DNA of 64,000 bases from Sinorhizobium numidicum (GTDB taxonomy: Bacteria; Pseudomonadota; Alphaproteobacteria; Rhizobiales; Rhizobiaceae), in contig NZ_CP120368.1 of NCBI RefSeq assembly GCF_029892045.1, positions 2,230,001-2,294,000 of the forward strand. The letters are read 5' to 3'. The position numbers and the translations under genes are program-made. Position 1 is the first letter of the stretch; each line of letters begins with the position of its first letter. This document shows, piece by piece, positions 16,869 to 25,718 of the stretch. Under the pieces are notes generated by a model. It had not been told where the DNA came from. It saw only the letters and a list, made by a program, of their open reading frames with translations, and searched no databases.

Positions 16869-17320
16869 TGATCGCCTATGATGAAAGAGTGTCCCCGGAG
16901 CATGGTAGGGGCAAAAGACTTTATTGCGTGTTAATGGGGGATGGGGCTTCGAACTGAGCGTAATGACCGTCGGGGGCCGGCGCAGACCGTCACGTGCGTT
17001 GCATTCGCTTCACGCCAAAGCAGGACTTTGTGGCCGCTCGCCCGTGCCTCGTTCCGACCCTTCCCGGACTTTCCGCCGAAGAAATCGAAGGCCAAGCCTT
17101 GACCCAAACCGAACATCGATCGATGTCGACCACCGGCTGGGCGACGCGCCCTGGCACGAGGACCCCAGCGGTTTATGGAACGCCCGGAGTCTCTCGCGAC
17201 CACGAGCGCGTAGTGAGCTTAGACAGGACTAAATCGGATGGCCGATTGACTCTCGGTCGCAGCCGCCGCAGGCTGGATGGTTGGCCTACTTCTCCGAACA
17301 ATTTGGCTAGGGAGGAAGCA
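16869..17320. other. Gene-free spacer
   Basis: 452 bp between the divergent dual-receiver gene and the broken cupin gene. Open frames here are short and low-complexity; no tRNA, hairpin element or promoter could be recognised with confidence. Confidence 0.4.
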
Positions 17321-17742
17321 ATGGAAGCCATCAATCGTAGAACCACACTCGCACTCGGTCTTACAACGGTCGCAACCCCTCTGATCGCTGGGGCAACACC
17401 AGCAGCCGCCCAAACTTACGGCCCAGATGAGGGCGAGGAGGTCGGCCCCGGTGTCAGAGTTGTAAAGCTTGGTGAACGGGCTTCGGTCATACAGCTTATG
17501 CAATGGTCAAGCTGCGCGACGTTGTTATCCAGCCCGGGGCGAAGACCCCGGATAACGTAATGAAGAACGACATGCTCTGCCACATGACTGAGGGAGAACT
17601 TTCGGTCGTTCAGAACGGAAAGAAATTCACAGTCAAGAAGGGTGACGTTTGGACCTGCGCTAACGCCGATACGACGGAAGGTACGCAGAACACGAGCAGT
17701 GCGGTCGCGATCATGCGGGTCATCGATTTGATGACCGCATGA
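17321..17742 (+). pseudogene. Secreted cupin-domain protein, frameshifted
   Basis: The ATG at 17321 follows GGAGGAAG and opens a signal peptide (RRTTLALGLTTVATPLIAGA, ending AAAQ). The frame reads to VRVVKLGERASVI and then breaks near 17492; the cupin part continues one frame over as VKLRDVVIQPGAK, MLCHMTEGELSVVQNG and KKGDVWTCANAD, to a stop at 17742. One missing base after ATAC would restore a continuous protein of about 140 residues. Such small exported cupins are of unknown role. Pseudogene or sequencing error. Confidence 0.75.
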
Positions 17743-17960
17743 GCGAGGGGCGAAGCGTGGAAGTGCGGCAGCGGCGGCACTAAAGAGGGAGTCGGGGCGT
17801 CGCTGCCGTCGTGCGGGCGATTTATAGGAAAGCCACGCAACGGGCACACACCAAGCTGGTGGGCCGGCACGGCATCCCAGCCTCGCCACACCGCCGACGA
17901 TAGCCGACGCTCTTGCTCTAAGAGTGCGCCAACGTCGAACCTCTACCAACATTTTGGACT

Positions 17961-18065
17961 TACTGCATGTTTCCTTAAATCGGAGCCGATTTAAGGATAA
18001 AAACATGCAGCAATTCAAAGTGCTGCAGCGACCTTTGTGCGTCTGAAAAGACGCACGGCGCTGTA
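17961..18065. repeat. RIME-like modular palindromic element
   Basis: The clearest copy: CTGCATG, then TTAAATCGGAGCCGATTTAA hairpin, TAAAAACATGCAG closing the outer stem, linker CAATTCAAAGTGCTGCAGCG, and the GC module CGTCTGAAAAGACG to GGCGCTGTAG. 17743-17960 contains no supportable gene. Confidence 0.8.
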
Positions 18066-18164
18066 GGCGGGTTGATCACCGCCGGGACTGCTTGTGCATC
18101 GAAGCCTGCGGGTTGAGCTGCGGCCGCTTTTTCGGACCCGAAGCTGACATGGAGACGACGGCTG

Positions 18165-18548
18165 TCAGCTTCGCGGGGTCAGGAGATTTGCGTCGCGCGC
18201 AAGCCTCCAGTGGCCATCGGCCTCCTTACGCAGCAACGTCAACGTATAGCCAGATCGGCGAATGCTGTCGCCGCCAGGCAAGATGGCGATCATATCGATG
18301 TGATTGCGGATGAATGCCCAATCGCCCAGCACCTGTAGCTCCACAATTTCACACGTGCCATTCATCTGCGTGCCGGCCATGTCTCTCGATGCATCGGCAA
18401 ACGCCTCCTTGCCGAACGGCTCTTGGCCTGGCACCATGAAAATCACGTCGTCCGTCATCAAAGTCAGGACTGTTGTGATATCGCCTTCCCTGCTTGCGGC
18501 CATCCAGGTGTCGACCAGTTGGCGGATCGCTCTTTCGTCGTCGGTCAC
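18165..18548 (-). CDS. SgcJ/EcaC-type SnoaL-like protein (DUF4440)
   Basis: 127 residues starting MTDDERAIRQLVDTWMAAS, with LMTDDVIFMVPGQEPFGKEAF and GHWRLARDANLL, the pattern of the NTF2-like SgcJ/EcaC family (cone-shaped ligand pocket, often annotated oxidoreductase without proof). It is the distal gene of a minus-strand group downstream of the MFS transporter and an SRPBCC remnant. Confidence 0.82.
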   Translation of the reverse strand: MTDDERAIRQLVDTWMAASREGDITTVLTLMTDDVIFMVPGQEPFGKEAFADASRDMAGTQMNGTCEIVELQVLGDWAFIRNHIDMIAILPGGDSIRRSGYTLTLLRKEADGHWRLARDANLLTPRS

Positions 18549-18599
18549 GTACTCTCCTCCAATTCCACTTTCCTTGATCAGCTCGATGCATGGCCCACA

Positions 18600-18784
18600 T
18601 GATCAATCAACTCAGGATCGTCGGTTGATCCGCCTTTTGCCTGTCGCGCAGGCGACCAGAACGCCGACGGTGCATGTGCCCGCCGGCTCCGACCGACAAC
18701 ATAGTTGCGCGGTCCGGCAGCCGGGCCGGTCGGTTCCAGCTCGAAGGAGTCATCACCGCTGCCGGCCCGATCAATGATCGTCAA
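18600..18784 (-). pseudogene. Remnant of an SRPBCC protein gene
   Basis: Minus-strand translation starts SGDDSFELEPTG, matching SGDVSFELEPQG of the intact SRPBCC gene at 20426-20959. In other frames DRATMLSVGAGGHMH and LVACATGK match DRATMLMIGAGWHMH and LVARATGK of that gene. The segment has several indels and lacks both ends, so it is a decayed partial paralogue that abuts the MFS stop codon. Confidence 0.7.
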
Positions 18785-20013
18785 GCTCGCGCTGGCACCG
18801 GCTGGGCTTTCGGGAACGGCCTGAAGGTCGATGCGATCAGGAAGGCGCCAATTCCAATGCCCCAGGCGCCGATATAGAGCCAGCGGTAACTGTCGAAGGC
18901 GTCGTAGATCAGACCTCCAGCCAAGGGGCCGGTTGCCATGCCCAGGCTCCCAGCCATCGCCGTTCCGCCGATGACGGTGCCCATCATGCGCAGCGGAAAA
19001 TTCTCACGGGCGATTACGGCGTAAAGCGGCATGACACCGGCGTAGATGAAGCCGACCAGTGCCGCCACGGCGTAGAACGCACCGAGTTGGCTTACAAAAA
19101 CGTAGGCCAGGACGCCGAATGCCTGCAGGAGCAACCCCGTGACCAGAATGCTCTTGGCGCCAAACCGGTCTCCCAGGAGACCGAAGGCAACGCGACCGCC
19201 CATGCCTGCCAACCCTTCCACGCTGTAGATCGAGACCGCTGCAATCATAGGAATGCCACAGGTTATGGCGTAACTCACCGTATGGAAAATCGGGCCTGAG
19301 TGCGTGGCGCAACAAAAGAAGGTCGTCAACAGCAGGATGATGAACTGGGGCGACCTCATCGCCTGCCCCACGGACATAGCGGATTGCGGCTCTCCATCGG
19401 AGAAAGCGGCGGCATTTGCGCCTTCCAAAGCCGGAGGGCGGCGTACCAGAAACGCCACGGGGATCATCAACGCCGCGGCAAGAGCGGCGATGATCAGCAG
19501 GGACGTTCTCCAATCATAGATGGAGACGAGCCACGCCGCCAAAGGAGACATGGTCATTGGCGCCATTCCCATGCCAGCAGAGACCAGAGACACGGCAAGA
19601 CTGCGTTGTGTGTCGAACCAGCCCGTCACGCAGGCCATCATCGGCGCAAAGATCGCCGCGGTCGCCCCACCGACAGCCAGCCCGAAAACGAGTTGAAACT
19701 CAATGAGGGATGTCGCCCTGCTCGCCAGAGCCAGCGCTGCCGCCAGAACAACCGATCCTATCAATACGACACGGCGGGGCCCCCAGCGATCTGACAGGGT
19801 GCCCCAGACCATGCTTGCCAACGCCAGGGCGACGAAGCCAATCGTCATGGCGCTGGACACTCCGGTAACGGACCAGCCGGTATCCCGAGATATGGGCAAA
19901 AGGAAAACAGGCAATGAAAACATGGCGCCTATTGCGACGCAGCCCAACAGGCCACCGGCAGCAACGATCACCCAGCGATAGGAACTTTGCGTCTGAATCT
20001 GTGCGTGCAACAT
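18781..20013 (-). CDS. MFS transporter (oxalate/formate or monocarboxylate-like)
   Basis: 410 residues from the ATG at 20013 with GAGGT upstream; the open frame to 20292 is not protein-like. Twelve membrane helices are expected. Motif A between helices 2 and 3 reads GTLSDRWGPRRVVLIG, and the second half has GLLGDRFGAKSILVTG. The N-terminus (SYRWVIVAAGGLLGCVAIG) is typical of the MFS subgroup annotated as oxalate/formate antiporter-like. Substrate unknown. Confidence 0.88.
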   Translation of the reverse strand: MLHAQIQTQSSYRWVIVAAGGLLGCVAIGAMFSLPVFLLPISRDTGWSVTGVSSAMTIGFVALALASMVWGTLSDRWGPRRVVLIGSVVLAAALALASRATSLIEFQLVFGLAVGGATAAIFAPMMACVTGWFDTQRSLAVSLVSAGMGMAPMTMSPLAAWLVSIYDWRTSLLIIAALAAALMIPVAFLVRRPPALEGANAAAFSDGEPQSAMSVGQAMRSPQFIILLLTTFFCCATHSGPIFHTVSYAITCGIPMIAAVSIYSVEGLAGMGGRVAFGLLGDRFGAKSILVTGLLLQAFGVLAYVFVSQLGAFYAVAALVGFIYAGVMPLYAVIARENFPLRMMGTVIGGTAMAGSLGMATGPLAGGLIYDAFDSYRWLYIGAWGIGIGAFLIASTFRPFPKAQPVPARA

Positions 20014-20120
20014 GAGAATACCTCGTGGCAAAAATTGGCGACGCCGATCTAAGGTGGAGCGACGCTCCTGTAAGACGAACGCGCTGCTTGAAAAGCGACA
20101 TGCCTGCCAAAAAATTCGTA

Positions 20121-20153
20121 ACTGCAGCGCCGCGCGTCTGATCAGACGCGCAG
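20121..20153. repeat. GC-rich palindromic module abutting a truncated gene
   Basis: CTGCAGCGCCGCGCGTC followed by TGATCAGACGCGCAG: only the GC module of the intergenic element is present. The coding sequence of the DHFR-family fragment runs directly into it. Confidence 0.65.
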
Positions 20154-20420
20154 GTAAATGTCTTTGCCGGGCTGCTGCTTGAGGGCAGCGATGTCTTCGC
20201 GTGCCCGGACGAAGCGCGTCTGCGGCCAGAGAGCCGAAGTCAGGGTGCTTGACAGCACATAACGTGGGGTCCGCTTCGTGAAGCGGGCCCATTTGATTTC
20301 AGCCGGCGTCGGCACGGCACCTGTGATCCAGGCGGGCTTGTCCGGCTCGTTCTGGATCGAGGTCCAATACTGCTCGTAGCCGCGGTCCATACCGCCCCCA
20401 AGCACGCAGGCGTCCACATG
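20142..20420 (-). pseudogene. Fragment of a dihydrofolate-reductase-family (RibD C-terminal-like) gene
   Basis: In-frame minus-strand sequence reads VLGGGMDRGYEQYW, EIKWARFTKRTPRYVLSSTL and ALKQQPGKDIYL, characteristic of the central part of DHFR-family proteins often found after ArsR/SRPBCC genes. The N-terminal third is missing (it starts just after the SRPBCC stop) and the end is cut by the palindromic module at 20121-20153, where frame and stop come from the repeat. Not a functional gene. Confidence 0.75.
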
Positions 20421-20425
20421 CGGCG

Positions 20426-20959
20426 TCAGGCCGGCAGCCGCCGGTCGTATTCCCGCTTGAGGCGGCGCCAGCCGTCCCAGAAGGGCTCCGGCTCCTTGCC
20501 GGTCGCACGGGCGACTAGAATGTCGAGATGCATGTGCCAGCCGGCTCCGATCATCAGCATGGTTGCACGGTCGGGCAGGCGGCGATGGATGACGGTGAGC
20601 AACACTTCGCTGCCCTGCGGCTCCAGCTCGAAGGAAACGTCGCCGCTGCCTTGCCAGGCGATGGCGAGCCTGCGCGGCGGATCGAGTTCGGTGATCCGAC
20701 TCTGCATCCGGTGCTCGTCGGGGAAGCCGGTCGGCCGCTCGCCGGGCGGGCTGGTCAACGCGTCGTTTCGCCAGACGAGCTCGAAGGCCGCGCCGACCCT
20801 CATCTCCATCTGACCCGCCGCCAACCACTGGCGACGCAGATCGCTCTCGGTCAGATACGCCCAGACGCGCTCGATCGGGCCGGGCAGAAGGCGCTGGATC
20901 TTCAGCGTGGCAGGTTCGGTCAGCACGCCATAGGCGTCGAGGGTCGCGACTTCGGTCAT
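20426..20959 (-). CDS. SRPBCC (AHSA1-like) domain protein
   Basis: 177 residues from the ATG at 20959, overlapping the ArsR stop by 4 bp. TLKIQRLLPGPIERVWAYLT and FELVWRND show the START/Bet v1-like fold; the C-terminal part includes VSFELEPQGSEVLLTVIHRR and FWDGWRRLKREYD. Translationally coupled to the ArsR regulator. Ligand unknown. A decayed partial copy sits at 18600-18784. Confidence 0.88.
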   Translation of the reverse strand: MTEVATLDAYGVLTEPATLKIQRLLPGPIERVWAYLTESDLRRQWLAAGQMEMRVGAAFELVWRNDALTSPPGERPTGFPDEHRMQSRITELDPPRRLAIAWQGSGDVSFELEPQGSEVLLTVIHRRLPDRATMLMIGAGWHMHLDILVARATGKEPEPFWDGWRRLKREYDRRLPA

Positions 20960-21336
20960 TGGTCGTCTCCTTTTTTGCGGGTGGTTTTGGGGCTGGGGGA
21001 TTGACGTTGATCCTCCTCGCGGAGAAGCCGCTCGAGTGCATCCAGACGATCGGTCCAGAAGCGCTCGTAGAAGCTCAGCCACTCATGGGCGCCGGCGAGC
21101 GGTCCAGGGTCGAGGCGGCAGAGATGCGTGCGGCCGCGCACCTCGCGACGGAGCAGCCCGGCATTCTCCAGCACCTTGATGTGCTTCGAGGCGGCGGCGA
21201 GCGAGATGGCGAATGGCTCCGCAAGCTGGCTCACCGTTCGCTCGCCTTTGGCGAGGTCGCGAAGCATCCGCCGGCGCGTGGCATCGCCGAGGGCATGAAA
21301 GACGGAATTCATCTGGGGTGTTTCTAATTCAACCAT
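20956..21336 (-). CDS. ArsR-family winged-helix regulator
   Basis: 126 residues from the ATG at 21336. MNSVFHALGDATRRRMLRDL and the helix-turn-helix FAISLAAASKHIKVLENAGL are typical, with RREVRGRTHLCRLDP in the wing. The C-terminus is charged and disordered. No metal Cys pair. Two dyads lie at and upstream of its start, one spanning the start codon. Confidence 0.9.
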   Translation of the reverse strand: MVELETPQMNSVFHALGDATRRRMLRDLAKGERTVSQLAEPFAISLAAASKHIKVLENAGLLRREVRGRTHLCRLDPGPLAGAHEWLSFYERFWTDRLDALERLLREEDQRQSPSPKTTRKKGDDQ

Positions 21337-21384
21337 GTAGTTGAATATAGACGCATGGCTGCAGATAGTCAACCGTTTGGTTGA
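21327..21384. promoter_or_regulatory. Paired palindromic operators of the ArsR/SRPBCC unit
   Basis: ATTCAAC-N6-GTTGAAT (21327-21346) spans the start codon and TCAACC-N4-GGTTGA (21369-21384) lies upstream, sharing the half-site TCAAC. Probable autorepression sites for this ArsR protein, different in sequence from those at 6019-6051. Confidence 0.65.
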
Positions 21385-21421
21385 ATTAGGGGCTGGTGAG
21401 CGATCAGGGCGTGGCGACGAT

Positions 21422-21518
21422 TGCAGCGCCGTGCATCTTTTCAGATGCACACAGGTCGCTGTGACGCTTTGAATTGCTGGGCGGTTCCTTAAATCGGCTC
21501 CGATTCAAGGAACCATGC
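21422..21518. repeat. RIME-like modular palindromic element (inverted orientation)
   Basis: GC module TGCAGCGCCGTGCATC...GATGCAC, linker with GACGCTTTGAATTGCTG, then AT-rich hairpin CCTTAAATCGGCTCCGATTC. The following 21519-21868 has only long shadows of low-quality frames; no gene supported. Confidence 0.75.
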
Positions 21519-21868
21519 CGTAGCCTTGGGGCGCCTTACTCCTGCAGCAGCGCATGAGCCCGGGTTTGGAAGCCGCCACGACGGCATCGCCGCTTTCGAC
21601 CCCCTTCCGGACGAAGCGACCGCATGCCCACCGTTGGTCCGAAGTGGAAATCGTTTTCCGCCGCTTCCGGCCCGTCACAGCGACGAAGTTCCGGTATTTT
21701 GGCCGCGAATTTCCGGGAGGATGGGGAGAGCACTGCGCTCTGTCTCGCTTTCGGCGACGGTTGTGGGAAATTCGATGGCGGCGGCAAAAGATAGAGACAG
21801 GCGGCCGGTTTGCGCGTTACGTTTCGACCGACCTTCGTTAACAACCAGCAGCAGGATTGGGGCTCAAA

Positions 21869-22507
21869 TTGTCCTCCGAACTCCACCATCTCCTCATCGT
21901 CTATACCGCCTATGTGATCGCAGCCGGGAGCCCCGGCCCCAGCAATATGCGGATCATGGGGGTGGCGATGCATAACGGAAGACGTGCGGCCCTCATGCTC
22001 GCTGCCGGCGTCGTCAGCGGTTCGATTTTCTGGGGTGCGATGGCTGCAACAGGTGTCTCCGCGGTTCTGACCCGTTATGCGGAGGCGCTGATCGTTCTCA
22101 AAATCTTCGGCGGTCTTTATCTCCTCTATCTCGCCTTCAAGGCTGGCAAAGCCGCGCTTGCTTCCGACGCCCAGGCTGCTGCGCATACGGGGCCGAACGG
22201 TGCCGCATTGTCGGGAGCAGATCTCTATCGGCGCGGATTGCTCATGCATCTTAGCAATCCAAAATCGATCCTTGCTTGGATCGCCCTTGTAACGCTTGGA
22301 CTTGGGCCGGACTCGTCATGGCATACGCTTGCTGCGATCCTCGGCGGTTGCGCGGTGCTGAGCGTCACCATCTTTTGCGGTTATGCGATCATCTTCTCGA
22401 CCGCACCCATGGTGCGCCTGTACCGTCGCGTGAGGCGTTGGATCGAGGGGCTTCTGGCCGTGTGTTTTGGCTTTGCCGGTCTCCGGCTGCTGTTATCGCG
22501 CGCATAA
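21869..22507 (+). CDS. LysE/RhtB-family amino acid exporter
   Basis: About 212 residues. A TTG at 21869 is chosen because AGGATTGGGG lies at suitable distance; another TTG at 21857 is in frame. The family motif AAGSPGPSNMRIMGVAMHNG is near residue 20, followed by about six hydrophobic helices and LLMHLSNPKSILAWIAL. These proteins export amino acids or homoserine lactones. The next gene, a DapA-like aldolase, follows 18 bp after and is probably cotranscribed. Confidence 0.82.
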   Translation: MSSELHHLLIVYTAYVIAAGSPGPSNMRIMGVAMHNGRRAALMLAAGVVSGSIFWGAMAATGVSAVLTRYAEALIVLKIFGGLYLLYLAFKAGKAALASDAQAAAHTGPNGAALSGADLYRRGLLMHLSNPKSILAWIALVTLGLGPDSSWHTLAAILGGCAVLSVTIFCGYAIIFSTAPMVRLYRRVRRWIEGLLAVCFGFAGLRLLLSRA

Positions 22508-22524
22508 GACTTAAGGGGAGCACC

Positions 22525-23415
22525 ATGAAATTGTTCGCTGGCCTTTCGGCTTTTTCCATCACGCCTGCGGATGCGTCGGGGCATGTCGATACGGGAGCGC
22601 TCGCGCGGCTCCTCGAGCGGATATCTGCGGCCGGTGCCGACTCGATCGGACTGCTCGGGAGCACAGGCGGTTACGCCTTTCTGTCGAGGCACGAGCGACA
22701 GCGCGCCGTCGAGGCGGCCATGGAGTGCGTTGGCGGCAAGATACCGGTCATCGTCGGCGTCGGCGCGCTAACAACCGACGAGGCTCAGGCGCTTGCCCGC
22801 GACGCAAGGAAGGCGGGGGCGAATGGTCTCCTGTTGGCCCCGATGTCCTATACGCCCCTGACGGAAGAGGAAGTTTTTCAGCATACTTCCGCCGTCGCGG
22901 CAGCGGGTGAACTGCCCCTATGCATCTACAACAACCCGAGCACCACCCGCTTCACCTTCACCGACGATCTGATCGTCCGTCTGGCGAGCGTGCCGAACGT
23001 TGCCGCCGTGAAAATGCCGCTCCCCGCTGAAGGCGATTTCAAGGGTGAACTTGCGCGTCTGCGCTCGCGCACACCAGACGGTTTTCGCATCGGTTACAGC
23101 GGCGATTGGGGGGCTGCAGACGCCATGCTGGCGGGCTGCGATGCTTGGTACAGCGTTATCGCTGGTCTTTTGCCTTCTGAAGCCGTTGCCCTCACGCGAG
23201 CAGCCCAAGCCGGCAACGCACCCGAAACCGAACGCCTCGATCAGGCCTTCCAGCCCTTGTGGAGCCTGTTCAAGGAGTTTGGCAGCTTCCGCGTAATGTA
23301 TGCGATAGCCGACGTGCTTGGCCTTTGCGGGGCCGTGCCACCACGGCCAATTCTGCCCTTGCCGCCAGCCGACATGCCAAGAGTGAAAGACGCTCTCGAT
23401 CGCATCCTGATCTGA
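22525..23415 (+). CDS. Dihydrodipicolinate synthase family (DapA/NAL-like) aldolase
   Basis: 296 residues from an ATG after AAGGGGAG. TIM-barrel aldolase motifs: SIGLLGSTGGYAFLSRHER, VIVGVGALTTDEA, LLAPMSYTPLTEEEV, the Tyr in CIYNNPSTT and the Schiff-base Lys in VAAVKMPLP. The usual GTTGE is altered to GSTGGY, suggesting a substrate other than that of housekeeping DapA. Pairing with a LysE-type exporter hints at amino-acid-related chemistry. Confidence 0.85.
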   Translation: MKLFAGLSAFSITPADASGHVDTGALARLLERISAAGADSIGLLGSTGGYAFLSRHERQRAVEAAMECVGGKIPVIVGVGALTTDEAQALARDARKAGANGLLLAPMSYTPLTEEEVFQHTSAVAAAGELPLCIYNNPSTTRFTFTDDLIVRLASVPNVAAVKMPLPAEGDFKGELARLRSRTPDGFRIGYSGDWGAADAMLAGCDAWYSVIAGLLPSEAVALTRAAQAGNAPETERLDQAFQPLWSLFKEFGSFRVMYAIADVLGLCGAVPPRPILPLPPADMPRVKDALDRILI

Positions 23416-23537
23416 TCGCTGTTGGCGCACAGCAGCAGGATTGGACCCGCGTATGTGCGACCGCTTTCCACAATCGAGAATGCACTCCCCCGATCAAAAC
23501 GCTGAGCATCGTCGGGAGAGCTTCGACCGCGTCTCCA

Positions 23538-24131
23538 TCAAGGCCCCTTCACTCTCAGTCGTTCAAGCAATGTCCGGAAGCCCTGCACCGCCCTTTTGGA
23601 TGTTTCCTGCGGGTCATCGGAATTGGCGATCCACAAAGCGGCATGGCTGCTGGCACCATTGATCAGGCGCGCCGTCGCTTCCTCGTCGACATCGACAATC
23701 ACGCCGTCTGCCTTGAGTTGGCTCAGACTTCGGCTGAGGGCCGCTATGCAGCCGTTGGTGCTCGGCCATTGAGATATGTCGCCCAAGACGGCAGGACCAT
23801 CGCGAAACATGATCCGTTGAATTTCCGGCTCGAGCGCCATCTGAATATAGGCCACGCACTCATCTACGAAACCTTGCCAGCGTGTCGGCGCACTTGACGA
23901 AACCCGATTCAACCGTGCCGTCATCTCGGCATCGATCTCTTGAATCACCGCCTGCAGCAAACCCTTCTTGTCTCCGAAGTGGTGATAGAGCGCACCGCGC
24001 GTCAATCCCGCCCCTGCGGTGAAATCATCCATTGAGGATTGCGCGTAGCCAACGGTCCCGAAGGCGTGCCGAGCCGCGGCAATCAACTTCGCGCGTGTTT
24101 CGGCGATCATTTCCGGGCGTGGTTTACTCAT
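23538..24131 (-). CDS. TetR-family repressor
   Basis: 197 residues from the ATG at 24131, preceded by AAGGAGAG. The helix-turn-helix is AAARHAFGTVGYAQSSMDDF then LTRGALYHHFGDKKGLLQAV. The rest is an all-helical ligand domain. It is divergent from an MFS transporter, and the 118-bp spacer holds three near-identical palindromes, so it most likely represses itself and the transporter until a ligand is bound. Confidence 0.9.
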   Translation of the reverse strand: MSKPRPEMIAETRAKLIAAARHAFGTVGYAQSSMDDFTAGAGLTRGALYHHFGDKKGLLQAVIQEIDAEMTARLNRVSSSAPTRWQGFVDECVAYIQMALEPEIQRIMFRDGPAVLGDISQWPSTNGCIAALSRSLSQLKADGVIVDVDEEATARLINGASSHAALWIANSDDPQETSKRAVQGFRTLLERLRVKGP

Positions 24132-24147
24132 GAACTCTCCTTCTGCA

Positions 24148-24214
24148 CATACGCAGCGTATTTTATTTGACATACGCTACGTATGCAACTATTTGATCAC
24201 ATACGCCACGTATG
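24148..24214. promoter_or_regulatory. Three palindromic TetR operators in a divergent promoter
   Basis: CATACGCAGCGTATT (24148-24162), CATACGCTACGTATG (24171-24185) and CATACGCCACGTATG (24200-24214): 15-bp dyads CATACG-N3-CGTATG, 23 and 29 bp apart. Their position between tetR and the MFS gene makes repression of both likely. Confidence 0.8.
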
Positions 24215-24249
24215 TAGTGGTGCGCCCCAGATGATTGAAGGAGCATCTC

Positions 24250-25473
24250 ATGTCTAACCCTTACAAGGAAATATTCAGGGTGCCGGGTGCGAAGGGCTTC
24301 TCTGCCGCAGGTTTTTTTGCCCGCCTGCCCATTGCGATGGCACCAATCGGCATTGTTGCCATGCTGTCGCAGACACGCGGCGAGTATTGGATCGCGGGTG
24401 CGGTTTCAGCGACGTTCGCGTTGACGAACGCGCTGGCCTCCCCTCAAATCTCACGACTGGTCGATCGGTTCGGCCAGGCGGCGGTTATAACGCCGACTAC
24501 AATCATCTCGATCATGGCCTTCATCGCGCTCATTGTGGGAGCCAACCAGGACTGGCCCGCATGGGCGCTATTCGCCTCGGCCTTTCTTGCGGCGGCAATG
24601 CCCAGTATTCCCGCGATGCTGCGGGCGCGCTGGACAGAAATCTTCCGAGACCGCCCCGAGTTGAACACCGCCTTCGCATTTGAATCGGCAGCGGATGAAC
24701 TGGTTTACATCGCCGGAGCGTCGCTCTCGGTCGGGTTGGCGGTCGCACTGTTTCCGGAAGCCGGGATGCTGGTCAGCACGATTTTCCTCGCGCTCGGAAC
24801 CGCTGCTTTCGCCCTGCAACGGTCGACCGAACCGAAAGTGCGTCCTGTGGAGAGCGGCGTTTCCCAAAGATCGGCGATTCGCTCGCGCCCGGTGCAGATC
24901 ATAACGCTCGCTCTCGTATTTGTCGGCTCGACGTTCGCTACAGCGGAAGTCAGTACCGTTGCGATAACGAAGGAGCTCGGACAGTCCAATGCCGCAAGCC
25001 TTGTCATCGGCGTCTACGCGATCGGGTCGTTCGTCGTTGGGCTGATCCTCGGTGCCTTGAACCCCAGAATGCAGTTGCACAGGCAATTGCTGATCGCCGT
25101 CAGCGTCCTTGCGGTAACGTCCCTGCCGCTCCTCATTGCCGATACGGTACCGCTTCTGGCACTCGCCGTCTTCGTGAGCGGCGTCGCCATTTCGCCGACC
25201 TTCATCACTGCCTTCGGCTTGATAGAGCGTCGGGTTCCGGAATCAATGCTGACCGAGGGCATTACCTGGGTGATGACCGGCATCGGGATTGGCATGGCCC
25301 TCGGAGCCTTCCTTGCGGGCTGGGTCGTCGATAATTTCGGCGCGCAGAATGGCTTCTTCGTATCCGTAGCTGCTGGCATCGCGACCGTGGTGACGATCGC
25401 TCTGGGTCAGCGGATCCTGGCCGGAGGCAAAGTAGAAGCCGCTATGGGTCCGCTGCCTCAGCCGGCAGAGTAG
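24250..25473 (+). CDS. MFS transporter, TetR-controlled
   Basis: 407 residues from the ATG at 24250 after GAAGGAG. Hydrophobic throughout with about 12 helices; ISRLVDRFGQAAVITPT occupies the motif A position and RWTEIFRDRPELNTAFAFES a cytosolic loop. It resembles efflux-type MFS permeases. With its divergent TetR repressor it probably exports a toxic or signalling compound. 25474-25718 contains nothing supportable. Confidence 0.88.
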   Translation: MSNPYKEIFRVPGAKGFSAAGFFARLPIAMAPIGIVAMLSQTRGEYWIAGAVSATFALTNALASPQISRLVDRFGQAAVITPTTIISIMAFIALIVGANQDWPAWALFASAFLAAAMPSIPAMLRARWTEIFRDRPELNTAFAFESAADELVYIAGASLSVGLAVALFPEAGMLVSTIFLALGTAAFALQRSTEPKVRPVESGVSQRSAIRSRPVQIITLALVFVGSTFATAEVSTVAITKELGQSNAASLVIGVYAIGSFVVGLILGALNPRMQLHRQLLIAVSVLAVTSLPLLIADTVPLLALAVFVSGVAISPTFITAFGLIERRVPESMLTEGITWVMTGIGIGMALGAFLAGWVVDNFGAQNGFFVSVAAGIATVVTIALGQRILAGGKVEAAMGPLPQPAE

Positions 25474-25718
25474 GAAGTCGAAGAGACGACGTACGGATCA
25501 ACTTGCCGATGGCCTTGCCTGATCGTGAAATGGGAAACAGCATGTCGCGCCCTTCCAGCGCGCCGTGCTGCTTGTGGTTTCCTCCACCAGCAAGACAGCC
25601 CAGACACGATGTCGAAAGCGCTCCATTTTACGGGAAACTGGGTTTCGCCAAAAGTTCATCGAACTTGCTCCGCTTCGGTCGATAAGCATCCCTTCTGAAA
25701 GATGGTCATCACTGCCGT

